Part shown: positions 27,850-39,002 of the stretch, piece by piece
Numbering within the stretch: position 1 is the stretch's first letter
Layout of the letters: each line of letters opens with the position of its first letter
DNA from: Polynucleobacter sp.
GTDB taxonomy: Bacteria; Pseudomonadota; Gammaproteobacteria; Burkholderiales; Burkholderiaceae
DNA: 64,000 nt
Assembly: GCF_030693775.1 (NCBI RefSeq)
Contig: NZ_JAUXZY010000005.1
Coordinates: 186,001 to 250,000, forward strand
Direction of reading: 5' to 3'
The notes under the pieces: generated by a model
The model's database searches: none
Told to the model about the DNA's origin: nothing
Seen by the model: only the letters and a program-made list of their open reading frames with translations
Position numbers and translations under genes: made by a program

Positions 27850-28875
27850 CTAAGCTGCCATCAATGCCTCAGCGGCATTGAGCATCTGTACTGAATACCC
27901 CCACTCGTTGTCATACCAAGCCAGTACTTTGACCAGCTTGCCATCGGCCGAAACCCGCGTTTGGCTAGCGTCGTAAATACTGGGGCGGGGATCATGGTTA
28001 AAGTCGATCGATACCAGGGGTAAGGTGTTAAAGCCCAAAATACCCTTGAGCTCGCCTTCGCTGGCTTTTTTCAGAACGGCGTTGACCTCATCGACGCTGG
28101 TGGCGCGCTTGGCCACAAAGGTTAAATCAACCACCGAAACGTTAATGACTGGAACCCGCATCGCAAAGCCATCAAAACGACCCGCTAATTCTGGCAATAC
28201 CAAACCAACCGCTTTGGCAGCGCCCGTTTTGGTTGGGATCATGCTGCTCACGGCGGAACGCGCACGGCGCATATCCTTGTGATACACGTCCGTCAATACC
28301 TGATCATTGGTAAACGCATGAATGGTGGTCATTAAACCCGATTCAATGCCAATGGCATCGAGTAAGGGTTTGACTAAAGGCGCTAAACAATTGGTGGTGC
28401 AACTGGCATTCGACACCACGACATCGCTGGACTTCAGTACTTTTTCATTAACGCCATAGACGATAGTTGCATCAACGTCTTTTTCGCCAGGAGCCGAGAT
28501 CAATACTTTTTTTGCCCCTTGCTGAATATGCACCATGGCTTTTTCTTTGGAGGTAAATTTACCCGAGCACTCGAGCACTAAATCTACCTGATGCTCGCCC
28601 CATGGGGTCTCCAATGGATTGCGCGTGGAATACATTTTGATGCGATCACCATTGACCACCATGTGATCACCATCGACGATGACTGTACCTGGGAAGCGGC
28701 CATGGGCAGAGTCGTATTGGGTGAGATGCGCATTGATATCAATATCGCCCATCGCATTGATGGCAACAATTTTGATATCGCGCTTGCGATCTAAATTTGG
28801 CTGGCTCTCATATAAAGCGCGCAGCACCATGCGGCCAATGCGGCCATACCCATTAATTGCAACCCGAATCGCCAT
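27850..28875 (-). CDS. gapA: Glyceraldehyde-3-phosphate dehydrogenase, type I
   Basis: A 341-residue glycolytic NAD enzyme. It shows [19 protein letters not shown], the catalytic Cys motif [17 protein letters not shown] and [13 protein letters not shown] at the end. Length is standard. Tkt is the next gene upstream on the same strand, 47 bases away; both belong to central carbon metabolism and are probably co-transcribed. Confidence 0.96.
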   Translation of the reverse strand: MAIRVAINGYGRIGRMVLRALYESQPNLDRKRDIKIVAINAMGDIDINAHLTQYDSAHGRFPGTVIVDGDHMVVNGDRIKMYSTRNPLETPWGEHQVDLVLECSGKFTSKEKAMVHIQQGAKKVLISAPGEKDVDATIVYGVNEKVLKSSDVVVSNASCTTNCLAPLVKPLLDAIGIESGLMTTIHAFTNDQVLTDVYHKDMRRARSAVSSMIPTKTGAAKAVGLVLPELAGRFDGFAMRVPVINVSVVDLTFVAKRATSVDEVNAVLKKASEGELKGILGFNTLPLVSIDFNHDPRPSIYDASQTRVSADGKLVKVLAWYDNEWGYSVQMLNAAEALMAA

Positions 28876-28922
28876 CGCTATTCCTCTACTCGTTTTCTAT
28901 GTTAATTACTGACCTTCATTTC

Positions 28923-30917
28923 TTACTTTGCTTGCGCAATGCACTGCTTTACCGTCGTACTAATCTGATCAACGGTTAAACCAAAATACGCATACAACTG
29001 ATTTGCGGGCGCAGACTCACCGAAGGTGTCCACACCATGCACCGCAGCGCAGCCGTACTTCCACCAATAATCGGTCACGCCGGCCTCAATGGCAATGCGC
29101 GGCAAACCCGCCGGTAATACGCTGGCTTTGTATTGCGCATCCTGCTGATCAAAGTAGGTTGTTGACGGCATCGATACCACGCGTACTGGTGTGCCCTCTT
29201 TTGCTAGCTGCTGCGCCGTTTGCAATGCTAAGCCGACCTCAGAGCCAGTAGCGATGATGACCGCCTTGACTGCCTTACTGGGCTCGTGAACCACGTAGCC
29301 ACCGCGCGCGATGTTCTCGATCTGCTTTTGCGTACGCGCTACAAATGGGCAATTTTGACGACTAAAAATCAATGCACTGGGACCGTGCCGACGCTCAAGC
29401 GCCGCGCCCCAGGCCACTGCACTCTCGGTCGTATCACAAGGGCGCCATACCGCTAAATTAGGTATCAGACGCAAACTCGATACGTGCTCCACTGATTGAT
29501 GAGTGGGGCCATCTTCACCCAAGCCAATTGAGTCATGGGTAAAGACAAAAATGCTGCGCAACTTCATGAGGGCAGCCATGCGGAGCGCATTGCGACTGTA
29601 ATCCGAGAAGGTCAAGAAAGTGCCACCAAACGGAATGTAGCCACCATGCAATGCCATACCGTTCATGATCGCGCTCATACCAAACTCGCGCACACCGTAA
29701 TTAATGTGATTGCCCCACTGATTAGCACGCACGGGTTTGCATGCACTCCAATTGGTTAAGTTTGAACCGGTTAAGTCGGCAGAGCCGCCCATCATTTCTG
29801 GCAGCGCAGGTGCTAATGCTTCAATCGCATTCTGGCTCGACTTGCGTGTTGCAATCGTTTCTGCTTTGGTTTGGCATTGTGCGAGCAATGCATTGAGCTT
29901 ATCTGCAAAATCAGTTGGCAAGTCACCGCGCATGCGGCGCAATAGTTCGGCCGCCGAGCGAGGATGGGCTTTTTGATATGCAGTAAAGCGCTCGTTCCAG
30001 GCATTCTGCATGGTTTGGCCGCGGCCACGAAAATCCCATGCCAAATACAAATCGTCTGGTACTTCAAAGGGCGGAGAAGTCCAGTTCAAGGCCTTGCGGG
30101 TAGCGGCGATTTCATCGGCGCCCAGAGGAGATCCGTGCACCTTATCGCTGCCCGCCATATTGGGCGAGCCTTGGCCAATGGCCGTCTTACAGCAAATCAA
30201 AGTAGGCTTATCGCTTTGCTTTGCTCTGGCAATTGCATTCGCAACCGCGCCAGCATTGTGACCATCAACCCCGCGAATCACATTCCAACCATAGGCCTCA
30301 AAACGCTTAGGCGTATCTTCGTTAAACCACGCCACAACCTTGCCATCAATCGAGATGCCGTTGTCATCCCAAAGCGCGATGAGTTTATTGAGCTTGAGTG
30401 TGCCAGCCAAGGAACATACCTCGTGACTAATGCCTTCCATCAAGCATCCATCGCCCAAGAAAGCGTAGGTGTAGTGATCAACGACATTAAAGCCAGGGTG
30501 ATTAAATTCCTCAGCAAGTAATTTTTCAGCCAGCGCCATGCCAACCGCATTGGAGATGCCTTGACCGAGCGGGCCAGTGGTGGTCTCTACGCCCGGGGTA
30601 ATACCAAACTCGGGATGACCTGGCGTCTTGCTGTGTAACTGGCGGAAGTTTTTTAGCTCGCTCATCGGCAAGTCATAACCGGTGAGATGCAATAACGCAT
30701 AGAGCAACATCGAGCCATGACCATTGGAGAGCACAAAGCGATCGCGATTAATCCAATGTGGATCAGCTGGATTGTGTTGCAAATGCTGATCCCACAGCGC
30801 TACTGCAATATCGGCCATACCCATCGGCATACCCGGGTGCCCAGAATTGGCTTGCTGAACGGCGTCCATCGAAAGTGCACGAATGGCATTGGCCATGCGG
30901 ATTTGTAAATTTGACAT
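28923..30917 (-). CDS. tkt: Transketolase
   Basis: A 664-residue thiamine-diphosphate enzyme of the pentose phosphate and Calvin cycles. It shows [20 protein letters not shown], the ThDP motif [20 protein letters not shown] with DDN, the pyrimidine domain [20 protein letters not shown] and the C-terminal domain. Full length. Divergent from rsmE with 44 bases between starts. Confidence 0.96.
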   Translation of the reverse strand: MSNLQIRMANAIRALSMDAVQQANSGHPGMPMGMADIAVALWDQHLQHNPADPHWINRDRFVLSNGHGSMLLYALLHLTGYDLPMSELKNFRQLHSKTPGHPEFGITPGVETTTGPLGQGISNAVGMALAEKLLAEEFNHPGFNVVDHYTYAFLGDGCLMEGISHEVCSLAGTLKLNKLIALWDDNGISIDGKVVAWFNEDTPKRFEAYGWNVIRGVDGHNAGAVANAIARAKQSDKPTLICCKTAIGQGSPNMAGSDKVHGSPLGADEIAATRKALNWTSPPFEVPDDLYLAWDFRGRGQTMQNAWNERFTAYQKAHPRSAAELLRRMRGDLPTDFADKLNALLAQCQTKAETIATRKSSQNAIEALAPALPEMMGGSADLTGSNLTNWSACKPVRANQWGNHINYGVREFGMSAIMNGMALHGGYIPFGGTFLTFSDYSRNALRMAALMKLRSIFVFTHDSIGLGEDGPTHQSVEHVSSLRLIPNLAVWRPCDTTESAVAWGAALERRHGPSALIFSRQNCPFVARTQKQIENIARGGYVVHEPSKAVKAVIIATGSEVGLALQTAQQLAKEGTPVRVVSMPSTTYFDQQDAQYKASVLPAGLPRIAIEAGVTDYWWKYGCAAVHGVDTFGESAPANQLYAYFGLTVDQISTTVKQCIAQAK

Positions 30918-30961
30918 CGTAAAAGTGGTCTCGAAGGAATTAAATTGGCTATATTGCGGTA

Positions 30962-31714
30962 ATGCCTCAATTTTATCTTCCTCCTCCCTGGGAAACCCAA
31001 AAACCCCACCCCTTGCCCGCGGAGTTGCTGCACCACCTACGGGTTCGGCGTATTAGCGAGGGCGAAGTCATTCCCATTTTTGATGGTCAAGGGCAAATCG
31101 CCTCTGCCACCCTCATCCGCTTGGGCAATAAAACCGGTGAATTAACGATCACTGCCGTAAAGCAAGATACCCAAAGCGAGCCGCCCTATGGCATCACCTT
31201 GGCCCAAGGCCTGGCTGGCGGCGATAAGATGGATTGGGTCGTTGAAAAATCGGTTGAAACGGGTGCGAGTCGCATTGCGCCCCTGCAGTGCGAACGTTCC
31301 GTGATCAAACTACACCGCAGCAGTGATGCCGAGCGTGCGCAAAAGCGCTTAATCCATTGGCGCGCCATTACGCAAGCTGCCTGTGAGCAATGTGAGCGTA
31401 CCGTACTGCCCCTGGTAGAACCAATACAGACCATGGCAGATTACCTGAGCAAAGCCTCTGATGAGCAACTCAAAGGCGCTCTCAAGCTCATTTTTTGCAC
31501 GGGTGATCACCCGTCCTTGGCGAACACCATCGCGCCCTTGCCTGCGCAAAATGTAATCCTCTTGATTGGGCCAGAAGGGGGATTTACGCCAGAAGAAATA
31601 GCGCTCGCAATGAAGGCGGGATTTCAGGCGGTGTCTTTAGGTAAGCGGATTTTGCGCACCGAGACTGCTGGGATTGCAGCCATCAGCACAATCCACGCGA
31701 TTTGGGATCGCTAA
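30962..31714 (+). CDS. rsmE: 16S rRNA m3U1498 methyltransferase
   Basis: A 250-residue SPOUT enzyme. The PUA-like N-terminus ([20 protein letters not shown]) precedes the knotted SPOUT domain with [35 protein letters not shown] and [23 protein letters not shown] lies 6 bases before the ATG and no Shine-Dalgarno sequence is present, consistent with leaderless mRNA. Confidence 0.93.
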   Translation: MPQFYLPPPWETQKPHPLPAELLHHLRVRRISEGEVIPIFDGQGQIASATLIRLGNKTGELTITAVKQDTQSEPPYGITLAQGLAGGDKMDWVVEKSVETGASRIAPLQCERSVIKLHRSSDAERAQKRLIHWRAITQAACEQCERTVLPLVEPIQTMADYLSKASDEQLKGALKLIFCTGDHPSLANTIAPLPAQNVILLIGPEGGFTPEEIALAMKAGFQAVSLGKRILRTETAGIAAISTIHAIWDR

Positions 31715-31737
31715 TCTACTAAGCTACTAAGCGGGCA

Positions 31738-31773
31738 ATAAAAAAGCCCTGGATCTAAGCAGATCAAGGGCTT
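31738..31773 (-). terminator. Rho-independent terminator after the barstar-like gene
   Basis: On the minus strand AAGCCCTTGATCT, a short loop and AGATCCAGGGCTT form a 13-bp stem with one mismatch, followed by TTTTTT. It also lies 24 bases after the rsmE stop but lacks a T tract in that direction. Confidence 0.85.
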
Positions 31774-31791
31774 GTAGCAAAGCGTGGGCGC

Positions 31792-32406
31792 TTACGCGAA
31801 GGAGTAGAACACCCGATACGGTACGCGGCGCTCAGACCAGAAATCAACCGCATCACGGAAGACATCCAATAAAGTCTCGCGGGCTTCTTTGTCAAATTTC
31901 TGGGTGCAAGGCAAGCCTTCTAATACGACCACGAAACCAGGTTGTGGGCCCGCCTTATCCACCATGGTGGTTAAGGTATCCAACAACGGATCGTAGTTTT
32001 TCGCTTGCTGCTTGGTAAATACATAAGCATTAGCGATCGACTCGAGCACTTCGCTCTTGGTGAGGCCATTTGCGCAATTGGCGTAGATAAAATGCTGACC
32101 GAGCTCGGCTGCGGCTTCCATTAAATCGGTTGTGCGAAATGCCCGAATCGATTGAACGATATTGGGGCGCACGCTGCGAAGCATGGCAGGAGGGCCTGCA
32201 TCACGAACGGCTAATGCAGCACGCCAGGATGCGGGTACTTTTTTACTGGAAGCATGATTGGCGGCGAACGTTTGCAGGCGCGACAGACCACCCTGAGCGT
32301 AGACATTGGTGGCAGAAGGCTCACCATCGGACTGCTCGTTTCGATCCCAACTTTCGGCGCGACTGTGGTCGTCCCACTCAGCGGATGTAATTTCAGGATT
32401 ATTCAT
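31792..32406 (-). CDS. Barstar-like (barnase inhibitor family) protein
   Basis: About 204 residues from the ATG giving MNNPEITSAEWDDHSRAESW. The C-terminal 90 residues look like a barstar fold: TDLMEAAAELGQHFIYANCA, YVFTKQQAKNYDPLLDTLTT, FVVVLEGLPCTQKFDKEARE, VPYRVFYSF. The N-terminal 110 residues are low-complexity and unassigned. No barnase-like ribonuclease is nearby, so inhibition of an RNase is not established; such proteins are conserved singletons in betaproteobacteria. Confidence 0.68.
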   Translation of the reverse strand: MNNPEITSAEWDDHSRAESWDRNEQSDGEPSATNVYAQGGLSRLQTFAANHASSKKVPASWRAALAVRDAGPPAMLRSVRPNIVQSIRAFRTTDLMEAAAELGQHFIYANCANGLTKSEVLESIANAYVFTKQQAKNYDPLLDTLTTMVDKAGPQPGFVVVLEGLPCTQKFDKEARETLLDVFRDAVDFWSERRVPYRVFYSFA

Positions 32407-32454
32407 GATGGGTGTAAGGTTACCCGTAAGCGACAGCCAAATCAAGCCTAATTA

Positions 32455-32518
32455 CAGTGGTTTTTTTATAAACCACTGATTTATATAGATAAATATATAT
32501 GTGAGCGTTTGCTCACAT
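32455..32518. repeat. Two inverted repeats in the maeB/barstar spacer
   Basis: CAGTGGTTT...AAACCACTG (32455-32478) and ATGTGAGCGTTTGCTCACAT (32499-32518) can each fold into a hairpin. Neither is followed by a clear T tract, so they are poor intrinsic terminators; they may slow or protect the maeB 3' end or bind a regulator. Confidence 0.45.
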
Positions 32519-32531
32519 ACATAAATAAACC

Positions 32532-34871
32532 TTAACTTCCCTTAATTCTGGCCTCGCTAGCTGCCTCGACCACCGTTAATGCAGTGACATTCACGATCCG
32601 CCGTACGGTTGCTGCGGGGGTCAGAATATGCACTGGCTTAGCTACCCCCAATAACAGTGGGCCGATGGCGATGCCATTTCCGGCAGCGGTCTTGAGCAAG
32701 TTATAGGAAATGTTGGCGGCATCAATATTGGGCAATACCAATAAATTAGCAGCGCCCTCCAGTGGCGAACTGGTCACTGCACCAGCACGAATTTCTGGAT
32801 CGAGCGCGCAGTCACCGTGCATCTCACCATCGACCTCCAGCTCTGGGGCCGTCGCTTGCAAAATAGCCAGTACTTGACGCATCTTCGCAGCCGATGGCGC
32901 ATCACTACTACCAAAATTGGAATGGGACAGTAATGCGACTTTGGGGGTCATGCCCAACTTGCGCATTTCGCTAGCAGCCATGAGGGTAATTTCGGCCAAC
33001 TGCTCTGCCGTAGGATCTACATTCACATGGGTGTCGACTAAAAATACTTGGCGTCCTGGCAAAATCAAACCGCTCATCGCGCCATAGACGTTAGCGCCTT
33101 TTTCATGACCAATTACCTCATCAATGTATTTGAGGTGGGTTGATACTTTACTGATGGTGCCGCAAATCAAGCCGTCGGCCATACCTTTAGAGAGCAAGGT
33201 CGCGCCTATCAGGGTATTGCGGCGACGCATCTCCAGCTTGGCAAACGACGCGGTAACGCCCTTGCGCTCCATGATGGCCAAATAGGATTTCCAAAAATCA
33301 CCAAAACGGGAATCGTCTTCTGGATTCACAATATCGATATCGGTACCGCAAACCATGCGCAAACCAAATTTTTCAATGCGGTGCTCGATCACGCTAGGGC
33401 GACCAATCAAGATGGGCGTTGCAATACCTTCATCGAGCACAATCTGAACCGCACGCAGGACACGCTCATCTTCACCTTCGCAAAAGACAATGCGTTTTTG
33501 CGCTTCAGGAACGCCTTTGGCGATCGTAAAGAGCGGCTTCATTAAGGTACCCGAGTGGTACACAAATTGCTGCAACTGATTACGATAAGCATCAAAATCT
33601 TTGATCGGGCGCAGGGCAACGCCATCATCCATCGCCGCTTTTGCAACCGCTGGCGCAATCACCGTGATTAAGCGGGGATCAAACGGCTTCGGAATCAAAT
33701 ACTCTGGACCAAACGATAAATTCTCGGTGCTGTAGACCGCTGCAACCACTTCACTTTGTTCCGCCTGAGCCAGCTCAGCAACGGCTTTGACTGCAGCCAC
33801 TTCCATGCCGCGGGTAATGGTGGTTGCACCAACATCTAAAGCGCCACGGAAAATAAATGGAAAACACAACACGTTATTCACTTGATTGGGGTAATCGGTA
33901 CGACCGGTTGCCATCACCGCATCGGGCCTGACTAATTTAACTTCCTCTGGCAAGATTTCTGGTGTGGGGTTTGCCAAGGCAAACACCAAGGGCTTATCAG
34001 CCATCTTTTTCACCATCTCGGATTTCAGAACACCACCAGCGGAGAGACCCAAGAAAATATCCGCACCCTCAATCACCTCACTCAAGGTGCGCAATGGTGT
34101 GTCTTGGGAGAATGGCTCCTTCTCAGGATCCATTAACTCTTTGCGGCCCTTGTATACGACGCCCGCTATGTCGGTGACCCAAATATTTTTTCTAGGTACG
34201 CCCAAGTCCACTAACAAATCGATACAGGCTAGCGCCGCAGCGCCCGCGCCCGATGTTACGAGTTTGACATTGGACACATCCTTGCCAACAACTTTTAAGC
34301 CATTCAGAATCGCAGCCGCAACCACAATAGCCGTGCCATGCTGGTCATCATGAAAAACTGGAATCTTCATGCGGGCTTGCAGTTTGCGCTCAACTACAAA
34401 GCAATCCGGCGCCTTAATATCTTCTAAATTAATACCACCAAAAGTAGGCTCAAGCGCTGCAATGATTTCGACTAATTTATCGGGATCATTTTCATTGACC
34501 TCAATATCAAAGACATCAATGCCAGCAAACTTTTTAAATAAGACCGCCTTGCCTTCCATTACTGGCTTACTGGCCAGAGGGCCAATATTGCCAAGACCGA
34601 GTACGGCGGTACCGTTGGTAATGACGCCTACTAAATTACCGCGCGCGGTGTAGCGAAAGGCATTAGCTGGGTCTTTGACGATTTCTTCGCAGGCAGCAGC
34701 AACCCCAGGGGTATACGCTAAGGCGAGATCGCGCTGGTTGGTAAGTTGTTTAGTTGCCGCAATTTCAATCTTTCCAGGGACCGGAAACTCGTGATATTGC
34801 AGGGCTGCAGCCCGTAAGGCTTTGATTTGCTGTTCTTTACTGTTGTCCGCTTGGCTCATCGATTGACTCAT
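32532..34871 (-). CDS. maeB: NADP-dependent malic enzyme with phosphotransacetylase-like domain
   Basis: A 779-residue protein. The N-terminal malic enzyme domain (1-430) has [31 protein letters not shown] and [17 protein letters not shown]; the C-terminal PTA-like domain (440-779) has [20 protein letters not shown] and [10 protein letters not shown]. It converts malate to pyruvate and CO2; the PTA-like part is regulatory in E. coli MaeB. TAGAAT upstream may be its -10. Divergent from thiL. Confidence 0.94.
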   Translation of the reverse strand: MSQSMSQADNSKEQQIKALRAAALQYHEFPVPGKIEIAATKQLTNQRDLALAYTPGVAAACEEIVKDPANAFRYTARGNLVGVITNGTAVLGLGNIGPLASKPVMEGKAVLFKKFAGIDVFDIEVNENDPDKLVEIIAALEPTFGGINLEDIKAPDCFVVERKLQARMKIPVFHDDQHGTAIVVAAAILNGLKVVGKDVSNVKLVTSGAGAAALACIDLLVDLGVPRKNIWVTDIAGVVYKGRKELMDPEKEPFSQDTPLRTLSEVIEGADIFLGLSAGGVLKSEMVKKMADKPLVFALANPTPEILPEEVKLVRPDAVMATGRTDYPNQVNNVLCFPFIFRGALDVGATTITRGMEVAAVKAVAELAQAEQSEVVAAVYSTENLSFGPEYLIPKPFDPRLITVIAPAVAKAAMDDGVALRPIKDFDAYRNQLQQFVYHSGTLMKPLFTIAKGVPEAQKRIVFCEGEDERVLRAVQIVLDEGIATPILIGRPSVIEHRIEKFGLRMVCGTDIDIVNPEDDSRFGDFWKSYLAIMERKGVTASFAKLEMRRRNTLIGATLLSKGMADGLICGTISKVSTHLKYIDEVIGHEKGANVYGAMSGLILPGRQVFLVDTHVNVDPTAEQLAEITLMAASEMRKLGMTPKVALLSHSNFGSSDAPSAAKMRQVLAILQATAPELEVDGEMHGDCALDPEIRAGAVTSSPLEGAANLLVLPNIDAANISYNLLKTAAGNGIAIGPLLLGVAKPVHILTPAATVRRIVNVTALTVVEAASEARIKGS

Positions 34872-34945
34872 TGGTATGGCGATTGGAAGGTTCTTATTCT
34901 AGTCCTCTCCAGCACATTCGCCCTCAGGGAACATAAAATGAAAAT

Positions 34946-35965
34946 ATGGAAGCAAAACTAGGGGAATTTGATCTGATCTGGCGTTTTTTCAAAGCCGGCT
35001 CGGAATCCATGGCTCAAACCCAAATAAACCGGGTTCTACTGGGGATCGGGGATGACTGCGCCCTGCTCCAGTCAGACGCCACACAAAGCCTTGCGGTGAC
35101 CAGCGATATGCTGGTCGAAGGCCGGCATTTTTTTGCAGGCGCCAACGCCGAGTGGCTTGGCCATAAAGCCTTGGCGGTTAACCTCTCTGACCTTGCTGCA
35201 ATGGGAGCAAAACCAGTTGGTTTTACCTTAGCGCTTGCATTGCCCAATGCGAATGCGGACTGGCTTGCACAATTTAGCCAAGGCTTGTTTCGCTTGGCGC
35301 AGCAGTGGCAATGCCCCTTAATCGGCGGCGATACCACCCAAGGACCCCTTACCATTTGCATCACCGCTCTAGGCCATGTACCTGCCGGTTCGGCTATCAA
35401 GCGCTCAGGCGCCAAGACGGGTGACGATATTTGGGTATCCGGCACCTTGGGTGATGCAAGGCTTGCTTTAGGGGCATTGCGCAAGGAATGGTCACTTAAC
35501 CCTAGCAGCTTAGAAACGGTGTTGCCCCGCATGCATGAGCCCGAACCGCGCATTGCGCTTGGCATGCAATTACGCGGGATTGCGAATAGCGCGCTGGATG
35601 TATCGGATGGGCTCTTGGGTGATTTACGCCACATCCTTAAGGCATCCCAAGTGAATGCCGAGGTACTGATTGATCAATTGCCCGCCTCACGAACCCTTGC
35701 CGAACAAACGCAGGACCTACGCCGGCAATGCGCGGCCAATGGCGGCGATGATTACGAACTGTGTTTCACTGCCCCAGCCAGCAAACGAATGGAAGTGGAA
35801 TCGCTCAGTACTGCCCTACTGCCGCTCACGCGCATTGGCAGCATTACCTCTGCTAGCAATGGCGCTGAGCCCGAGCTAATCCTGCGCGATGCCAATGGAA
35901 ATCCACTCACTAATGCAGACAGTATGCGGCTGACGCAATCCTTTGATCACTTTAAGAGCACGTAA
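34946..35965 (+). CDS. thiL: Thiamine-monophosphate kinase
   Basis: A 339-residue ATP-dependent kinase making thiamine diphosphate. Motifs: LGIGDDCALL, VTSDMLVEGRHF, VNLSDLAAMGAKPVGFTLAL, IGGDTTQGPLTICITALG and LDVSDGLLGDLRHIL. TAAAAT lies 6 bases before the ATG with no Shine-Dalgarno sequence, suggesting leaderless mRNA. pgpA starts immediately after its stop. Confidence 0.95.
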   Translation: MEAKLGEFDLIWRFFKAGSESMAQTQINRVLLGIGDDCALLQSDATQSLAVTSDMLVEGRHFFAGANAEWLGHKALAVNLSDLAAMGAKPVGFTLALALPNANADWLAQFSQGLFRLAQQWQCPLIGGDTTQGPLTICITALGHVPAGSAIKRSGAKTGDDIWVSGTLGDARLALGALRKEWSLNPSSLETVLPRMHEPEPRIALGMQLRGIANSALDVSDGLLGDLRHILKASQVNAEVLIDQLPASRTLAEQTQDLRRQCAANGGDDYELCFTAPASKRMEVESLSTALLPLTRIGSITSASNGAEPELILRDANGNPLTNADSMRLTQSFDHFKST

Positions 35966-36535
35966 GTGGTGATCAACACCAATCAAACCAAACCCACCCT
36001 ACGCTGGATGTTTCAGACTGCCGGTCGCACATTGGCGCTTGGATTTGGCAGTGGGCTCAGCCCCTTTGCCCCAGGTACCGTTGGCACACTCTGGGCTTGG
36101 GCACTTTTTTTGATTGGGCAATTCTTTTTTACTACCGAGAATTGGATTTGGATTATCGGTGGCGGACTGATCGCTGCTTGCTGGATTTGTGGGCAAGTGA
36201 GTGAAGAATTAGGCCTTGCTGATTTTGGCGGAATTGTGCTCGACGAGATCTTGGCTTTTTGGCTGGTCTTGCTCTTAATTCTGCCGGCGCCACTCTGGAT
36301 CCAGGCCTTGGCATTTGTACTCTTTCGTTTCTTTGATGCAGTCAAGCCGGACCCAATCGGTATGATCGATCGCTACTTTAAAGACTGCGCCTGGATTGCT
36401 CCAGGCTCGCCCACCACCATACCCAAAATCCTGTGGCGCGGTTTTGGCATTGTGGTTGATGACCTAGCGGCGGCGTTTGCAACTCTACTCATTCTTGCTT
36501 TACTCAGCACAACCCAGCTATTACCGTCGTATTAA
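35966..36535 (+). CDS. pgpA: Phosphatidylglycerophosphatase A
   Basis: A 189-residue inner-membrane enzyme dephosphorylating phosphatidylglycerol phosphate. Diagnostic blocks: GFGSGLSPFAPGTVGTLWAW, DFGGIVLDEILAFW and RFFDAVKPDPIGMIDRYFKD, between hydrophobic helices. It starts at GTG directly after the thiL TAA, the usual thiL-pgpA order. Confidence 0.93.
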   Translation: MVINTNQTKPTLRWMFQTAGRTLALGFGSGLSPFAPGTVGTLWAWALFLIGQFFFTTENWIWIIGGGLIAACWICGQVSEELGLADFGGIVLDEILAFWLVLLLILPAPLWIQALAFVLFRFFDAVKPDPIGMIDRYFKDCAWIAPGSPTTIPKILWRGFGIVVDDLAAAFATLLILALLSTTQLLPSY

Positions 36536-36565
36536 TTTCGGAGCGATCCATTCACAAGGCGTTGC

Positions 36566-37102
36566 ATGCAAACCTCTTCTCCATCAACAGCACTTACCTC
36601 GATTGATTCTGCTGATCTTCAGGAATTAAGCAGCGCAGTCGCCACTGCATTCAGTCAGCGTGGCTGGACTCTTGCGGTAGCCGAGTCATGCACTGGCGGA
36701 CTGCTCGCAGCCAGCCTCACCGACCTAGCTGGATCGAGTCAGTGGTTTGAGCGCGGCTACGTTACCTATAGCAATGCTGCAAAGACAGCGTGCTTACAGG
36801 TATCACCTATGCTGATTGAATCCGAAGGTGCAGTCAGTGAGGCAGTAGCCAGTGCAATGGTTTTAGGGGCGCAGCTGAGCAGTGGCGTGACTGTGGCGAT
36901 TGCGATTACGGGCATTGCCGGTCCTAGCGGCGGTACAGCAGAGAAGCCAGTGGGGACCGTGTGTTTTGGCTGGGCACTAGAGCGTGCCGACGCTAGCAAT
37001 CACATCACGACGACGACCGCACACTTCGTGGGCGATCGTCAATCGGTGCGGCAACAAGCCGTAGTATTTGCTTTACGCGGCTTACTGCAATCGATTGCTT
37101 AA
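36566..37102 (+). CDS. pncC: Nicotinamide-nucleotide amidase (CinA C-terminal type)
   Basis: A 178-residue single-domain PncC/CinA_C protein that deamidates NMN for pyridine nucleotide recycling. Motifs: LAVAESCTGGLLAASLTDLA, GSSQWFERGYVTYSNAAK and VAIAITGIAGPSGGTAEKPV, GTVCFGW. It lacks the N-terminal CinA domain. Third gene of thiL-pgpA-pncC. Confidence 0.93.
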   Translation: MQTSSPSTALTSIDSADLQELSSAVATAFSQRGWTLAVAESCTGGLLAASLTDLAGSSQWFERGYVTYSNAAKTACLQVSPMLIESEGAVSEAVASAMVLGAQLSSGVTVAIAITGIAGPSGGTAEKPVGTVCFGWALERADASNHITTTTAHFVGDRQSVRQQAVVFALRGLLQSIA

Positions 37103-37112
37103 ATCGAAGCGA

Positions 37113-38078
37113 TTAACCCAACCACCCTTTGTGCCGGAAATAGCTCAGCGGAATAATCGCTGAAATTACCATCGACAAAATAGCTACTGGATAGCCCCAG
37201 GTCTCGGTAAGCTCGGGCATGTGCTGGAAGTTCATCCCCCAAATACTTGCGAGCAAGGTCGGCGGCATTAAAGCAACTGATACCACCGAGAAGATCTTGA
37301 TGATCTTGCTTTGATTCAAACTAATAAAACCGACCGTGGCATCCATCAAGAAGTTAATCTTGTCGAATAAAAATGCGGTGTGATTCTCAAGGGAGTCAAT
37401 GTCACGCAAAATTTGCCGCGCCTCTTCTTGCTGCTCATCCGAGAGTAATTTGCTACGCATCAAAAACGACAGAGCGCGGCGAGTATCCATCACATTGCGT
37501 CGAATGCGGCCGTTGGTATCTTCTTCTTTGGCAATCGTCTCGAGCACCTCGGCAGCGTCTTTATCGCTAATGTCATCGGAGAGCACGCGCTTACCAGCCT
37601 GCTCTAAGTTCTCATAAACTTCCTCAAGCGCATCGGCTGAATACTCGGCATCAGTTGAGTAAAGGTCCAATAAAACGTCTTTGGCATTGCTCACCGAACC
37701 AGGGCGCAAACGGGCACGCAAGCGCACCAAACGGAACACCGGTAAATCTTCATCATGAATCGAGAACAGCACTTGCTTAGTCATCACGAAAGCAACCCGG
37801 ACGTTGCGCGAGGTTTCTTCTTCGTCCAGCAAAAAATCGGTCCGAATGTGCATATGGCCATCGTCCGCCTCAAAGTAGCGAGCGGATGCCTCTAAATCGC
37901 CTAAATCATCTAATTCAGGCAAAAGAACGCCAAAAGCCTCTTTAATCCAGAGTAATTCTTCTTCTTCGGGGTCAATCACGTCAATCCAGATTGGATTAAC
38001 GTGTTTCAGGAGCTCATTGCGATCTTCGACTTGCTCTTGGGAGAGGCGGCCATTTTGCAGGACGAACAAGTTAATCAT
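37113..38078 (-). CDS. corA: Magnesium/cobalt transporter CorA
   Basis: A 321-residue protein. A cytoplasmic funnel domain precedes two C-terminal membrane helices; the signature GMN is in [18 protein letters not shown]. The start follows a clear AGGAG. Converges with pncC and is divergent from pyrF. Confidence 0.93.
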   Translation of the reverse strand: MINLFVLQNGRLSQEQVEDRNELLKHVNPIWIDVIDPEEEELLWIKEAFGVLLPELDDLGDLEASARYFEADDGHMHIRTDFLLDEEETSRNVRVAFVMTKQVLFSIHDEDLPVFRLVRLRARLRPGSVSNAKDVLLDLYSTDAEYSADALEEVYENLEQAGKRVLSDDISDKDAAEVLETIAKEEDTNGRIRRNVMDTRRALSFLMRSKLLSDEQQEEARQILRDIDSLENHTAFLFDKINFLMDATVGFISLNQSKIIKIFSVVSVALMPPTLLASIWGMNFQHMPELTETWGYPVAILSMVISAIIPLSYFRHKGWLG

Positions 38079-38150
38079 GGTGAACTCCTAGGGAATGCGC
38101 TAGTTTATCCTATAGATAATGACAGCTTTGCGAAAATAAACACAAAACCA

Positions 38151-38996
38151 ATGAACTCAAGCCAAACCACCTTTACCCAGCAACTCCAGTCTGCATGGGC
38201 TTCGCAAGGCAGCATGCTGTGCATTGGCTTTGACCCTGACCCCAAACGCATGCCTGCCTCCCTGCACGGCAAACCCCAGGGTATTTTTGAGTTCTGCCGC
38301 GAGATTGCCGACGCCACCGCCGATGTGGTGTGCGCCTTTAAACCCCAATTTGCCTACTTTGCCTCCCAAGGGGCCGAGAATCAGCTCGAAAAACTGATCC
38401 AACACCTCAAAGACCGCTATCCTCATATTCCAGTGATTTTGGATGCCAAGCGCGGTGATATTGGCAGCACAGCAGAGCATTACGCCCTCGAAGCGTTTGA
38501 GCGCTATGGTGCTGATGCGGTTACCGTCAACCCCTATATGGGGCGCGATTCGATCGAGCCCTACCTCAAACACCAAGGCAAAGGCGTGATTATTCTGTGC
38601 CGCACCTCCAATCCAGGCGGATCAGATTTGCAGTTTTTGAACGTCGCAAGCGATGGTCAGCCGCTGTATTTACACGTCGCCACCCTCGCAGCCAAGGAGT
38701 GGAATAGCAGCGGTCAAGTTAGCCTCGTCGTCGGCGCTACCTTCCCCGATGAAATCGCCAAGGTCCGCGCGATTGTGGGCGAGATGCCACTGCTCATTCC
38801 GGGTATTGGTGCGCAAGGTGGCGATCTCAAGGCCACGGTCAAGGCGGGTCATATTCTAGGCAAGCCTGGTACTGGAATGATGATTAATTCATCACGGGCG
38901 ATTTTGTATGCGAGTAGTGGAACTGATTTTGCACAAGCAGCACGCATCGTTGCCATCGAAACACGCGATGCCCTGCGCGCTGCTAGCACTCAATAA
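38151..38996 (+). CDS. pyrF: Orotidine 5'-phosphate decarboxylase, type 2
   Basis: A 281-residue enzyme of pyrimidine synthesis. Motifs: [32 protein letters not shown] and the catalytic [18 protein letters not shown], typical of the long type 2 family. The ATG giving [13 protein letters not shown] was chosen because the upstream part of the frame overlaps corA. A TATAGATAAT at about 38109-38118 may be its -10. Confidence 0.94.
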   Translation: MNSSQTTFTQQLQSAWASQGSMLCIGFDPDPKRMPASLHGKPQGIFEFCREIADATADVVCAFKPQFAYFASQGAENQLEKLIQHLKDRYPHIPVILDAKRGDIGSTAEHYALEAFERYGADAVTVNPYMGRDSIEPYLKHQGKGVIILCRTSNPGGSDLQFLNVASDGQPLYLHVATLAAKEWNSSGQVSLVVGATFPDEIAKVRAIVGEMPLLIPGIGAQGGDLKATVKAGHILGKPGTGMMINSSRAILYASSGTDFAQAARIVAIETRDALRAASTQ

Positions 38997-39002
38997 AACC
39001 GC

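Noticed and set aside
29964..30521. 185-codon plus-strand open frame inside tkt
   Set aside because: Antisense shadow of transketolase, whose full set of motifs lies on the other strand.
32499..32518. GTGAGCGTTTGCTCAC hairpin as the maeB terminator
   Set aside because: No T tract follows on the minus strand, so it does not meet the intrinsic terminator pattern; recorded only as an inverted repeat.
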